NCBI GenBank assembly: GCA_024641365.1
Contig: JAHEDF010000161.1
Span: 1-8,025, forward strand
Direction of reading: 5' to 3'
Source: Planctomycetota bacterium
Lineage (GTDB): Bacteria > Planctomycetota > UBA11346
DNA: 8,025 nt
Positions 1 through 7,212 of this stretch are shown here, one piece after another. Each line of letters begins with the position of its first letter. The first letter of the stretch is position 1. The translations under genes and the position numbers were made by a program. The notes under the pieces were generated by a model. That model worked only from the letters and a program-made list of their open reading frames with translations. It searched no databases and was not told where the DNA came from.

Positions 1-1240
1 CAAGTGCATTACCCCCAGCTACCTGAATCGGATAGTTTTGTGTGCTATGCGATGCATGTGGATGCGCACAACCCCATAACACCACTGTACGATCCAACAT
101 AGTCCCATCGCCTTCACGCGTATCATGTAATCGTTTCAAGAAATACGCATGTTGTTCTGCACGCCACAGATCCCATTTTCCTGAAAAATCTTCTGGGCGT
201 TTATGGGCAATATCGTGCGTCGCTCCTTTATAGCCGAGTACATAGGTTGCATAATTCCATAATTCGCTGCTAGATGAATATTCACTCTCCAACATCAAAG
301 TCGCATAACGTGTCGAATCAGTGACAAAGGCGAGATAAACTAAATCATACATACAGCGAATATATTCTTGCGGTTCTTTAACGACTGCTTCTAAATTTAA
401 TCCATCGGTATTAACTTTAGGCAATGGCTTGTGCGTCCATTGATCCGTTCGTTCTACCCGCTTTTCGATAGAGCGAACAGAATCCAAATATTCGTCCATT
501 TTTTGTTGATCTTCATGACCAAGACGCTTGTGAAATGCTTTACTGTTATCGAGTAATAAATCTAAAATACTGGCTTCGCGTTTTAAGCGAGCTCGCACTT
601 TATCGACACCCTCACCTGCATAGGGAACGAATAAACGATTAAATATTTCTTTGGGCTTATGCAGAGAGGGAATTGGCTGCCCAGGACCACGATGTGAAAG
701 TGTTTTAGACATAGAATAGGAGCCAGTGCCACCTTCAGTCCCAAGCACTAAAGAATCGTAGCGTGTTTTATGGCCATGCACTTTCGCTGCTGCTTGATCA
801 ATCGAAATATTATTGGTCTTTTCTGTTTCACCCATATCAGCACCAGTCGCAAATACATCGCCGCTGCTATGGCCACCAAGCTTCCACCCGCCTTTGTGGT
901 CTAATCCCTGTAAATAACTAAGATAATTTTTATATGGTTCAAAAGGTTTAGCGGATTGATTAAAGGTCAGTGGTCCAGGTTGAGCACATGGCCACCAGCT
1001 CCAATCGTGATGCGGTCCTTTAAATCCAGCTTTTGGTAATCCATCTTCTGCACCGGGCATATAACAACCGTAGGCAAAATAACCGACCATAATTCGTTTC
1101 GGTAATTCGTTCGTTGGGCTGGACGACGATGGCGTTGCAGCAGTCGCCCAATTCATGCCATTAAGAAATGGAAGCGCGAGGGCAACACCGCATCCGCGCA
1201 ACATGTCCCGACGATGAATATGCCAAGGTTTCTGTGCCAT
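1..1240 (-). CDS. DUF1552 family Tat-exported protein, 3' end missing (partial)
   Basis: The reverse strand is open from an ATG at 1240 to the window edge, giving 413 codons with no stop, so the C-terminus lies outside the window. The N-terminus has a twin-arginine signal (HRRDMLRGCG, then ALALPFLNGM and an Ala-rich region), as is usual for DUF1552 proteins. Family-like blocks follow: LPKRIMVGYFAYGCYMPG near the start, GLDHKGGWKLGGHSSGDVFATGA, then SIDQAAAK, and near the end TMLDRTVVLWGCAHPH and NYPIQVAGGNAL. The family is usually somewhat over 430 residues, so only a short tail should be missing. The start lies 2 bases after the stop of the upstream DUF1592-type gene (TAG TT ATG) with only a weak Shine-Dalgarno, which suggests translational coupling. 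DUF1552 proteins are known as partners of DUF1592/DUF1588 cytochrome proteins. Their reaction is not established. Location is predicted periplasmic, exported folded. Confidence 0.88.
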   Translation of the reverse strand, partial: MAQKPWHIHRRDMLRGCGVALALPFLNGMNWATAATPSSSSPTNELPKRIMVGYFAYGCYMPGAEDGLPKAGFKGPHHDWSWWPCAQPGPLTFNQSAKPFEPYKNYLSYLQGLDHKGGWKLGGHSSGDVFATGADMGETEKTNNISIDQAAAKVHGHKTRYDSLVLGTEGGTGSYSMSKTLSHRGPGQPIPSLHKPKEIFNRLFVPYAGEGVDKVRARLKREASILDLLLDNSKAFHKRLGHEDQQKMDEYLDSVRSIEKRVERTDQWTHKPLPKVNTDGLNLEAVVKEPQEYIRCMYDLVYLAFVTDSTRYATLMLESEYSSSSELWNYATYVLGYKGATHDIAHKRPEDFSGKWDLWRAEQHAYFLKRLHDTREGDGTMLDRTVVLWGCAHPHASHSTQNYPIQVAGGNAL

Positions 1241-1242
1241 AA

Positions 1243-3780
1243 CTATTTCACTTTCTGAACAGGGACATCACGCATCAATTCACTGCTGCAAATGGACACG
1301 ATGATGTCACGGATTTTAAACTGATTTTTTTCAGCTGTTTCGTATAACTTCGCAACCGCAAAACGATCACGCACCTGTAGCTCACGACCTAAAGCATAGG
1401 TCATTAATCGTCGAATGACATTTTCTACAATATCACGTTTACGCTCTTTTAGTAAAAATTGTTTTAAATCGCGCATGCCATTTACCTGCGGCCCTTGTGG
1501 AACGCGCGATTCAGCACTAATTGGCTCTGTATTAATTGACGCCAAATAGGCATTATAATTATCTAATGATTTATGGGTTTTCTCATTAAAGCCCGCAATC
1601 CGCGCTCCCATTTTTGGCACCTTTGGTTGGTACACGCCGATGGCATTATACTGCTCAAATGGAATACCCCACGGATCTAAGCGCACATGACAATCATTGC
1701 AGCTTTCTACTTGACGATGTTTGGCTAATAATTCCGCAATAGTAAGTGCCTTTTCAGCTGACTCTCCTGCTGAATCAGATAATGCCGGCACTTCAGCTGG
1801 TGGTGGCGCAACAGTATCGCCCAAGATCGCTTCGCGTAACCAGACAGCGCGATAAATTGGATGCGGAGCAGTACCGGTACCGTTGCCAATTAACATGGAT
1901 CCATGAGTAAGCAGTCCACCAAGATTATTGTCTGGCTTTATTGGTACTGCACGAAATCCCACACCTTCGACACCACTCAGATTATAGTGAGCCGCTAATC
2001 GATCATTAATAAATACAAAGTCAGAATCAACGATATTTAAAACACTCGCATTGCGACGCACTAATTCGCCAATAAATCCGTGGGTTTCTTCAATCATGTA
2101 ATCACGAACTGTAGGGATATACGGAACTTCGGTCCCTGCACGTTCACCACGAGGAACTCGATATAAAAAACGAGGAAATATTTCTTTATTAATCGGCACC
2201 GTTTTCATCTTTGTTAAACTTAACCATTGCGTGGTAAAATTAGCAATAAAATCATTAGCTCGTTCATCTACTAACATGCGTTTCGCCTGCGCATTTATAA
2301 TACTGGGATTAGTCAGTTGCTTTTGTGCCGCTAAGGACAGCAACTGATCATCAGGCATGCTCGCCCACAAAAAATACGATAATCGAGAAGCTATTTCATA
2401 ATGATAATTCGTTGCATCATCGGTTGTGGTGTGAAAAAGAAATTGGGGTGCGATTAACACCATCGCTAATGTTTCGCGAATCGCGGCCTCAAAAGTCTCC
2501 ATGTCTGGTCGCAATAAAGCAAAGATACGGCCAAAGTGCTCGACTTCATTATCGGTTGGTGGGCGGCGAAAAGCCCGCGACATAAAGCGAATTAATACTT
2601 CTCGTACATACGCAGACGGATTGCTGTCACGTAGTGGTGAATCAAATAAAATTTTTGTATGGTAAATCGGTGGCCACACATCCGTTAATGGCGATTCAAA
2701 TTCAAGCTCATGTAATACCACGCGAGGAAGCGTGAGATCCCGCGACGTCTCTACTACGTCATTTAGTGTGCCATTATCAAAAATGTTTTGTGGCGTTATG
2801 TGCAATTTATCTGGTTGCGGCACACCATTTTTAAGCGGTAATTGTTCAACAGGAAAATTTTCAATACGTCCAATAAATTCAAATGCTTGTGGCTGATCTG
2901 GATTATTCGACAAACGTACAGTTGTAATAGGTTCTACTTGCAAATTTCCGGAATTGCGATCCAGCGGGTAGCCCATGACCAAACGCAACGGCACTTCTGT
3001 ATAACCGCTCGGTAATATGGCTGAAGCCTTAAAACGAATACGAAATTCACCATGCGCAGGAAAACCTTTTAATCCCATACCAGAGGCCGCTGAATTACGA
3101 CGGTTTCCATTAACACCTATTTCGTCTAAACCCATACCACTAAAGTTACCATTGGCATCCCACGTTCTTTTTGTGGTAAAAGCAGTTGGTTTATCCGGAT
3201 CAACAATCGCACTTGCTATGGCAAATCGTGCAATTTCTAAATATCGATCAATTTGCTCCGGCCCCATTCGCATAAATTCAGCAGTATTGTTAAAATGGTA
3301 TGGTTTTACGGGATCTTCTGATAAGCGGTCTATGATTGACAATTTAAAACCAAGCAAATCACGTAAGGTGTTTTCGTATTCAATATTTGTTAATCGACGC
3401 GTAGTTGGTTCGCTCGTCGCCGGTTTGCTGGTCGCTACGTAGGTATGTAAGCCATTTTCAATCCAATCTGCAATTGCCCCACGATTAGCACTATCTGGTT
3501 GTTTTTCATCTTCAGGGGGCATTTCTCCTGATTTAAGAACATCAAGAATTTTTCCCCATTGTTCAATTGCCTGTCCACTAGCCACATCACCCGATAATGT
3601 ATGCAGCGTTACTTTGCCCTTACTCTTTTTGGGCCCATGGCATTGCACACAATAGGTTTCAAAAAATGGGGCAACACCTGCTTTAAAACCTGCTGTACCT
3701 TGAGACAGCTCGGCTGCCTGGAGCGAGCCGTTACCGCACAACAGCGACACAGCTACAAATGCAAAAAAAATATTTTTCAT
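1243..3780 (-). CDS. Planctomycete-type cytochrome c / DUF1592-DUF1588-DUF1585 multidomain exported protein
   Basis: I chose the ATG at 3780 (845 aa) because it begins a clean Sec signal peptide (MKNIFFAFVAVSLLCGNGSLQA, cleavage near residue 22). In-frame GTG and TTG codons at 3786 and 3789 would add two or three residues, but none has a good ribosome binding site. Domains in order: planctomycete-type cytochrome c with C44-V-Q-C47-H48 and a downstream GEMPPE whose Met87 could be the second haem ligand; DUF1587 with RRLTNIEYENTLRDLLGF (128-145); a beta-rich stretch with HGEFRIRFKA (about 220-385); DUF1595 (about 390-460, SRAFRRPPT); DUF1592 from about 461 (YEIASRLSYFLWASMPDD); DUF1588 (about 618-715), with a second haem-type motif C694-N-D-C697-H698 followed by LDPWGIPFE; and DUF1585 (about 768-842, RRLMTYALGREL). 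This is the full classical architecture. The family is thought to be periplasmic and redox-linked, but no substrate is established. It is the first gene of an operon with the DUF1552 gene. Confidence 0.9.
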   Translation of the reverse strand: MKNIFFAFVAVSLLCGNGSLQAAELSQGTAGFKAGVAPFFETYCVQCHGPKKSKGKVTLHTLSGDVASGQAIEQWGKILDVLKSGEMPPEDEKQPDSANRGAIADWIENGLHTYVATSKPATSEPTTRRLTNIEYENTLRDLLGFKLSIIDRLSEDPVKPYHFNNTAEFMRMGPEQIDRYLEIARFAIASAIVDPDKPTAFTTKRTWDANGNFSGMGLDEIGVNGNRRNSAASGMGLKGFPAHGEFRIRFKASAILPSGYTEVPLRLVMGYPLDRNSGNLQVEPITTVRLSNNPDQPQAFEFIGRIENFPVEQLPLKNGVPQPDKLHITPQNIFDNGTLNDVVETSRDLTLPRVVLHELEFESPLTDVWPPIYHTKILFDSPLRDSNPSAYVREVLIRFMSRAFRRPPTDNEVEHFGRIFALLRPDMETFEAAIRETLAMVLIAPQFLFHTTTDDATNYHYEIASRLSYFLWASMPDDQLLSLAAQKQLTNPSIINAQAKRMLVDERANDFIANFTTQWLSLTKMKTVPINKEIFPRFLYRVPRGERAGTEVPYIPTVRDYMIEETHGFIGELVRRNASVLNIVDSDFVFINDRLAAHYNLSGVEGVGFRAVPIKPDNNLGGLLTHGSMLIGNGTGTAPHPIYRAVWLREAILGDTVAPPPAEVPALSDSAGESAEKALTIAELLAKHRQVESCNDCHVRLDPWGIPFEQYNAIGVYQPKVPKMGARIAGFNEKTHKSLDNYNAYLASINTEPISAESRVPQGPQVNGMRDLKQFLLKERKRDIVENVIRRLMTYALGRELQVRDRFAVAKLYETAEKNQFKIRDIIVSICSSELMRDVPVQKVK

Positions 3781-4092
3781 ACGCACCAAAACGAGCAGGA
3801 CATATAAATGTACCTCATGAATGAGCTATTTATTGGTGATTATACAAACCGTTGTGTGCTGCGTTTGAGTCAACGTCCTACTGATAAGCGCCACTCTTAA
3901 GACAATTTTATGCTCATTCCATGCTTCCCAGTATCGATTATTTTCTGCACTGGTCATTTACATGTCTTTTTAGGACAATAACGCTGATCCACACGTACAA
4001 AGCTATGATTTACATGAACGTGCAGCATTCCAATACATCATCTTTTGCAGCAGCGAACGTGCCCATAATTCGATTTGGGAGCACCAAAACGG
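3781..4092. other. Intergenic spacer between tsaD and the cytochrome operon, no gene seen
   Basis: These 312 bases lie downstream of the tsaD stop and upstream of the DUF1592 gene, both on the minus strand. I see no ORF with a ribosome binding site and family resemblance. The only plus-strand frame of note (3921-4103) has no Shine-Dalgarno and overlaps the tsaD end. A nine-base direct repeat ATTTACATG occurs at 3956-3964 and 4008-4016. No GC-rich hairpin with a T-run is visible after tsaD, so its terminator is unclear. Confidence 0.6.
3839..3873 (-). promoter_or_regulatory. Possible promoter of the DUF1592-DUF1552 operon
   Basis: Reading the reverse strand, a consensus -10 hexamer TATAAT lies at 3844-3839, about 60 bases upstream of the ATG at 3780. 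A good -35-like TTGACT lies at 3873-3868, but the spacer is 23 bases, too long for an ordinary sigma70 promoter. At a 17-base spacer the hexamer would be CAAACG, which is poor. The -10 alone is convincing in sequence. Activator dependence or a different start is possible. Confidence 0.3.
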
Positions 4093-5130
4093 CTACCGAT
4101 TAGCGAGACGACGCGGACTCACTCCAGTCGGCAACGGTACTAAATCGCTGGGCGCTAATTCTCCACGCGCGATATGAAAGTGTCCTAAAATAGCGATCAT
4201 CGCAGCATTATCAGCGCAATGTCGCGGTTCTGGTAAATACAAAGTTAATCCCGCTTTTGCCGTCTCTTTTTGTAGGCGCGCCCGTAAACCACTATTACAA
4301 GCAACCCCACCACCAACGGCGACCGCTTTTACCTGCTGTTGCTCAGCAGCGAGTAATAATTTTGTTACTAAACAATCGACGACCGCTTCCTGAAATGCCG
4401 CACAGGCATTGTCTATGCCATGCTCATCAAGTGTTAAAGGATCACGCCCTAATGGTCCACGTACTTGATATAACAACGCCGTTTTCATTCCTGCAAAACT
4501 TAAACGTAGGGTGTCGTCACGTAAAAAACTTCGCGGTAATTGAAATGCTGATGGATTACCATGTTGAGCACGCTTATCGATGTGTGGACCACCAGGATAA
4601 TCGAGTCCCAATGTGGTTGCCGCTTTATCAAATGCTTCACCGGCCGCATCATCGATAGTACCACCAATTAATTGAAATCGCCCAGGCGCATCTCCAATAT
4701 AAAAATTACTGTGACCACCTGATGCAACCAAACCAACCAGCGGATAAATTACCTCAGGACGCTGCACATGAATGGCGGCCAAATGAGCTTGAATATGGTC
4801 GACTGCGGCCAATGGTAATTGGCGTCGTTGCGCAATAACTTTTGCGGCGGTAACGCCGGTAAGCAAACTACCGATAAGCCCCGGCCAAGCGCCGACAGCG
4901 ATACCAGTTAAATCGTTAAGCGTTAACTCCGCTTGGCATAATACCTGATCAATGAGTCCAGGTAATGAAGCGACATGGCCGCGCGCCGCTAATTCTGGCA
5001 CAACACCACCCCAAGTTGCAAAATCATCGGCCAAACTAGCAATAGCTTCCGCAACGACCGCATGGCCGTCACGTACAATTGCCACTGCCGTTTCATCGCA
5101 GCTACTTTCAATACCTAACACCAAGCTCAT
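4093..5130 (-). CDS. tsaD: tRNA N6-adenosine threonylcarbamoyltransferase TsaD
   Basis: TsaD (Gcp/Kae1/Qri7 family) transfers the threonylcarbamoyl group from threonylcarbamoyl-AMP to A37 of ANN-decoding tRNAs, working in the cytoplasm with TsaB and TsaE. Visible family motifs, numbered from the chosen ATG, are VLGIESSCDETAVAI near residues 4-18, WGGVVPELAARGHV, the metal-binding pair in VDHIQAHLAA (His112 and His116), ASGGHSN, FDKAATTLGLDYPGGPHID, LSFAGMKTAL, VGGGVACNSGLR, and the C-terminal metal Asp307 in CADNAAMIA. The ATG at 5130 gives 345 aa and puts the His pair at 112/116, nearly equal to His111/His115 of the E. coli protein. Upstream in-frame GTG (5157) and TTG (5163) codons would add 9 or 11 residues with no family counterpart. 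No start has a clear Shine-Dalgarno. One oddity is GAWPGLIGSLL, where most homologues have a GPGL motif. It is transcribed divergently from the histidine kinase gene. Confidence 0.96.
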   Translation of the reverse strand: MSLVLGIESSCDETAVAIVRDGHAVVAEAIASLADDFATWGGVVPELAARGHVASLPGLIDQVLCQAELTLNDLTGIAVGAWPGLIGSLLTGVTAAKVIAQRRQLPLAAVDHIQAHLAAIHVQRPEVIYPLVGLVASGGHSNFYIGDAPGRFQLIGGTIDDAAGEAFDKAATTLGLDYPGGPHIDKRAQHGNPSAFQLPRSFLRDDTLRLSFAGMKTALLYQVRGPLGRDPLTLDEHGIDNACAAFQEAVVDCLVTKLLLAAEQQQVKAVAVGGGVACNSGLRARLQKETAKAGLTLYLPEPRHCADNAAMIAILGHFHIARGELAPSDLVPLPTGVSPRRLANR

Positions 5131-5328
5131 AGCCGCAGCGTGGTTAGCTTCTGTCACTGACAAGTCATGAGACGCCTAATTAGCCACCGGATAGCATCCG
5201 AGTTAGCTTGCGGGGTATAGGTACATGAGGTACTTTAATATTCAGTTGTGGTAGTGAAAATGGGTTCATCATGACCATTTTTTGCCACCAGCTGTTTCAG
5301 CCAATGGACAAACCGAAGGAATAGGCAC
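5131..5328. promoter_or_regulatory. Divergent intergenic region between tsaD and the histidine kinase
   Basis: These 198 bases must hold the starts for both divergent genes. They contain the 8-base palindrome CTAATTAG (5176-5183) and, five bases on, a perfect inverted repeat CGGAT-AGC-ATCCG (5188-5200). A weak plus-strand promoter can be proposed from TTGCGG (5208-5213), 17 bases, then TACTTT (5231-5236); I do not trust it strongly. No matching minus-strand promoter stands out. On the minus strand an ATG just upstream of tsaD opens a four-codon frame (ATG ACT TGT CAG TGA), possibly a chance mini-ORF. Confidence 0.35.
5315..5320 (+). promoter_or_regulatory. Ribosome binding site fixing the GTG start of the kinase
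   Basis: GAAGGA lies 8 bases before the GTG at 5329, a normal Shine-Dalgarno and spacing, so the kinase most likely starts at this GTG rather than at a later ATG. The site lies inside a short sequence (5307-5324) that nearly matches one arm of the hairpin element at 6987-7005. Confidence 0.75.
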
Positions 5329-6927
5329 GTGAATTTACCAATTGGCGTTGTGTTAATCGTCGGTGCTGATGCAAATGTCTTACAAGCAATGGAAAGCTTG
5401 GAATTGGGCAAACAATTTTCGCTACGCTTTTGTAACAATGCTGTAGAAGCTCGAAAAATATTACAAAGTGAAGAAGTTGAAGTTGCCTTAGTTGACCAAC
5501 ATCTCCTAGACAACGGGCCGACCGGAGTCGATTTGTTAGCGGTTTTGCGCGAACAAGATGCAGACTGTTATCGTATTCTTTTTACCGCGGCTACTGATAT
5601 TGATTTTTTTGTGTCTGCAATTAATCAAGGGTTAATTGATGCATTTTTAATTAAGCCGTGGACTGCTGAACAATTAATATCACTGCTTAATCAAGGTTGT
5701 GAGACTGCTTTACTGCGACGCCATAATCGAGAATTAGCCGGCGAACTTGCTAGTCGTAATACCGATCTGGAAAATTTAAATTCACAATTAGAACGCATGG
5801 TGGAAGAACGAACAGCTTCCTTGCGAGAGACCAACGAAAAACTGCGTCAACAGCAACAGGAAGTCGTACGCTTAGAAACGCAATCAACAATTACTCAACT
5901 TGCACGTGGATTGGCCCATGAATTAAATAATCCATTGGCAGCCATCTTAGGTTATAGTCAGCGCTTACTACGTCGGCTCGGCAGTGACTTGGATGCAGCA
6001 CAACGACTCGAAGTCATTTTATCTGAGGTCGAACGATGCCGTGGATTAGTCGATCAATTACACAACTTAGCAACGCCTTTGGATGAAGAGCGCAAAGTCT
6101 GCGATCCAAAAGAACTACTCCAATCGGCTATCGATCGCATACGATCAGCACATAATTTGCCGCCACATTGCGTTAAAACGGAATCACTGCCAAAAATAAT
6201 TGGTGCTCCTCGATCATTGTCGCGTGTTTTTGAACTCGTATTAGACAATGCGCGCATTGCTGGTGCAACCGAGTGTGAACTCAGTGCCGAAACCGTTAAT
6301 GACCGGGTTAATCTGATCGTCACAAATAACGGACAGTCACCAACTGATAATGCTATTCTACATGCGGTAAGACCGTTTTTTACCACGCATCATGATAGCG
6401 GTCATCGTGGTTTAGGACTCGCATTGGCGACAGCGCTCTTACGTGACCAAAATGGGTCTATCACATTAGAGCACCGTAATGATGGGAAAAGTGGTGCCCG
6501 ATGCATTATCACATTACCTCGCGCTGATCCCGTAAGTGAAAAATATAAAAAAGTCCAGCACCCAGAATCTGGGAAAGTATTAATTGTTGATGATGACCCA
6601 ATGATTACTGAATTATTAAGTGAATGCTTACAAGAAGATGGTGTCAGCGTAGTCGTTGTCGGAAATGGTGCTGATGCCCAACAAGCAATTATCGATCATC
6701 CCATTCGCGCTGTCATTGCCGATTATTATTTAGATCGCGACAATGGCGTAGCAGTACTAAAATCACTTATTGCACGACAGCCTGGATTACAAGGTCATGT
6801 AGCTGTTTTCACTGGTGTAAGTGATGCCGCAACATTAGGGAAAATAGCTGCTGAAACCGGTTATAAAATATTAGCCAAACCATTTCGGCTAGAACAAGTA
6901 CAACAATTAGTACGAGAAATATTTTAG
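5329..6927 (+). CDS. Soluble hybrid sensor histidine kinase, REC-HisKA-HATPase-REC
   Basis: The protein has 532 aa and no signal peptide or membrane segment, so it is predicted cytoplasmic. REC1 spans about 6-120: candidate phosphoacceptor Asp56 (LVDQHLLD), Thr86 and Lys109 (IKPW) are present, but the usual acidic pair is replaced by Gly12-Ala13, leaving Asp14. Its AINQGLIDAFLIKPW block resembles receiver domains of the RpfG/HD-GYP-associated type. A coiled coil follows (about 132-185). HisKA has the H-box LAHELNNPLAAI with His197. HATPase_c has an N-box Asn307 (LVLDNARIAG), a G1 box reading NNGQS in place of DNGPG, PFFTT, and a G2 box HRGLGLALA (359-367). REC2 (415-532) is complete: Asp421/Asp422, Asp465, Thr495 and Lys517 in AKPF. 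A phosphorelay from His197 to Asp465 is likely, and REC1 may act as an input domain. No separate regulator or output gene is adjacent, so the pathway controlled is unknown. Its stop codon overlaps the repeat element at 6926. Confidence 0.93.
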   Translation: MNLPIGVVLIVGADANVLQAMESLELGKQFSLRFCNNAVEARKILQSEEVEVALVDQHLLDNGPTGVDLLAVLREQDADCYRILFTAATDIDFFVSAINQGLIDAFLIKPWTAEQLISLLNQGCETALLRRHNRELAGELASRNTDLENLNSQLERMVEERTASLRETNEKLRQQQQEVVRLETQSTITQLARGLAHELNNPLAAILGYSQRLLRRLGSDLDAAQRLEVILSEVERCRGLVDQLHNLATPLDEERKVCDPKELLQSAIDRIRSAHNLPPHCVKTESLPKIIGAPRSLSRVFELVLDNARIAGATECELSAETVNDRVNLIVTNNGQSPTDNAILHAVRPFFTTHHDSGHRGLGLALATALLRDQNGSITLEHRNDGKSGARCIITLPRADPVSEKYKKVQHPESGKVLIVDDDPMITELLSECLQEDGVSVVVVGNGADAQQAIIDHPIRAVIADYYLDRDNGVAVLKSLIARQPGLQGHVAVFTGVSDAATLGKIAAETGYKILAKPFRLEQVQQLVREIF

Positions 6928-7089
6928 AACTCCTCCTAAAAATTCTGGCGAGAGCAACGAAGCGGATCGGGCGCATCCATCTAGGCGACAAAACCGAAGG
7001 AATAGCAGAGCTATTTCGAGGTTTTGTCAACGAAGCTGGGGCGTACCGAGATCGAGTTAATCGAGGTCAGTCTTTTTGGGATGAGTTCT
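6926..7089. mobile_element. MITE-like or palindromic repeat element with terminal inverted repeats
   Basis: Terminal inverted repeats of 17 bases (6926-6942 and 7073-7089) match at 15 positions: AGAACTCCTCCTAAAAA at the left, against TTTTTGGGATGAGTTCT at the right. One mismatch would be a G-U pair in RNA. Inside lies a strong 42-base hairpin (6987-7028). The nine-base direct repeat CAACGAAGC flanks the hairpin (6955-6963 and 7028-7036). TTAG occurs at both edges (6924-6927, 7089-7092) and could be a target duplication of the YTAR type used by IS5-like elements, although the arms are then offset by one base. The element has no transposase. One plus-strand frame stays open through it without a start codon. 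Its left end shares two bases with the kinase stop codon. A non-autonomous transposon, or a Rickettsia-type palindromic element, are the two readings I consider. Copy number elsewhere cannot be seen here. Confidence 0.5.
6987..7028. repeat. Strong internal hairpin of the repeat element
   Basis: The outer stem is a perfect 9-bp pairing of GACAAAACC (6987-6995) with GGTTTTGTC (7020-7028). After a small internal loop (GAA opposite GA), an 8-bp inner stem pairs GGAATAGC (6999-7006) with GCTATTTC (7010-7017), including one G-U pair, around an AGA loop. It could slow or stop transcription leaving the kinase gene, but no T-run follows directly. Confidence 0.8.
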
Positions 7090-7142
7090 TAGTAATAATT
7101 TCTCGTAAATGCGATTAAACTTAAACAAAATTACCCGCCCTT

Positions 7143-7169
7143 GTGAGTAAAATCATCGCTGATTCTCAC
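7143..7169. repeat. Bulged hairpin between convergent genes
   Basis: GTGAG (7143-7147) pairs with CTCAC (7165-7169), and AATCA (7151-7155) pairs with TGATT (7160-7164). The loop is TCGC and a three-base TAA bulge interrupts the 5' arm, giving 10 paired positions in all. It lies between the convergent kinase and small membrane protein genes and could help end transcription in either direction. There is no adjacent T-run, so it is not a classical terminator. Confidence 0.4.
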
Positions 7170-7179
7170 TCAAATGATT

Positions 7180-7212
7180 GTAAAATTCAAATTTATTAAT
7201 AGTGAATTTTAC
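7180..7212. repeat. AT-rich inverted repeat over the stop of the small membrane protein gene
   Basis: GTAAAATTC (7180-7188) and GAATTTTAC (7204-7212) are perfect 9-base inverted repeats around a 15-base AT-only-but-one loop. The right arm contains the stop codon of the minus-strand small gene. A related direct copy, GATTGTAAAATTTCAA (7214-7229), lies in that gene's last codons and repeats GATTGTAAAATTCAA at 7176-7190. A weak transcription end or mRNA-stabilising 3' hairpin is possible. Confidence 0.4.

Noticed and set aside
3017..3442. Plus-strand open frame of 141 codons
   Set aside because: It lies wholly inside the DUF1592 gene on the other strand, has no ribosome binding site and shows no family resemblance.
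3921..4103. Plus-strand 60-codon frame in the spacer after tsaD
   Set aside because: There is no Shine-Dalgarno, it overlaps the tsaD end in antisense, and it resembles no known small protein.
4257..4658. Plus-strand open frame of 133 codons, rich in His, Pro and Leu
   Set aside because: It is antisense to conserved parts of tsaD, and its composition is that of a shadow frame.
3810..5233. Shared 10-mer CATGAGGTAC upstream of the DUF1592 gene (minus strand, 3819-3810) and of the kinase gene (plus strand, 5224-5233)
   Set aside because: Many shared 10-mers are expected by chance in 8 kb on two strands, and the flanks do not match well.
6054..6386. Minus-strand open frame of 110 codons
   Set aside because: It is antisense to the ATPase domain of the kinase, with no start signal.
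6927..7128. Plus-strand frame open through the palindromic element (ELLLKILARATKRIGR and on)
   Set aside because: It has no start codon or ribosome binding site and is out of frame with the kinase. An open run of this length is not rare.
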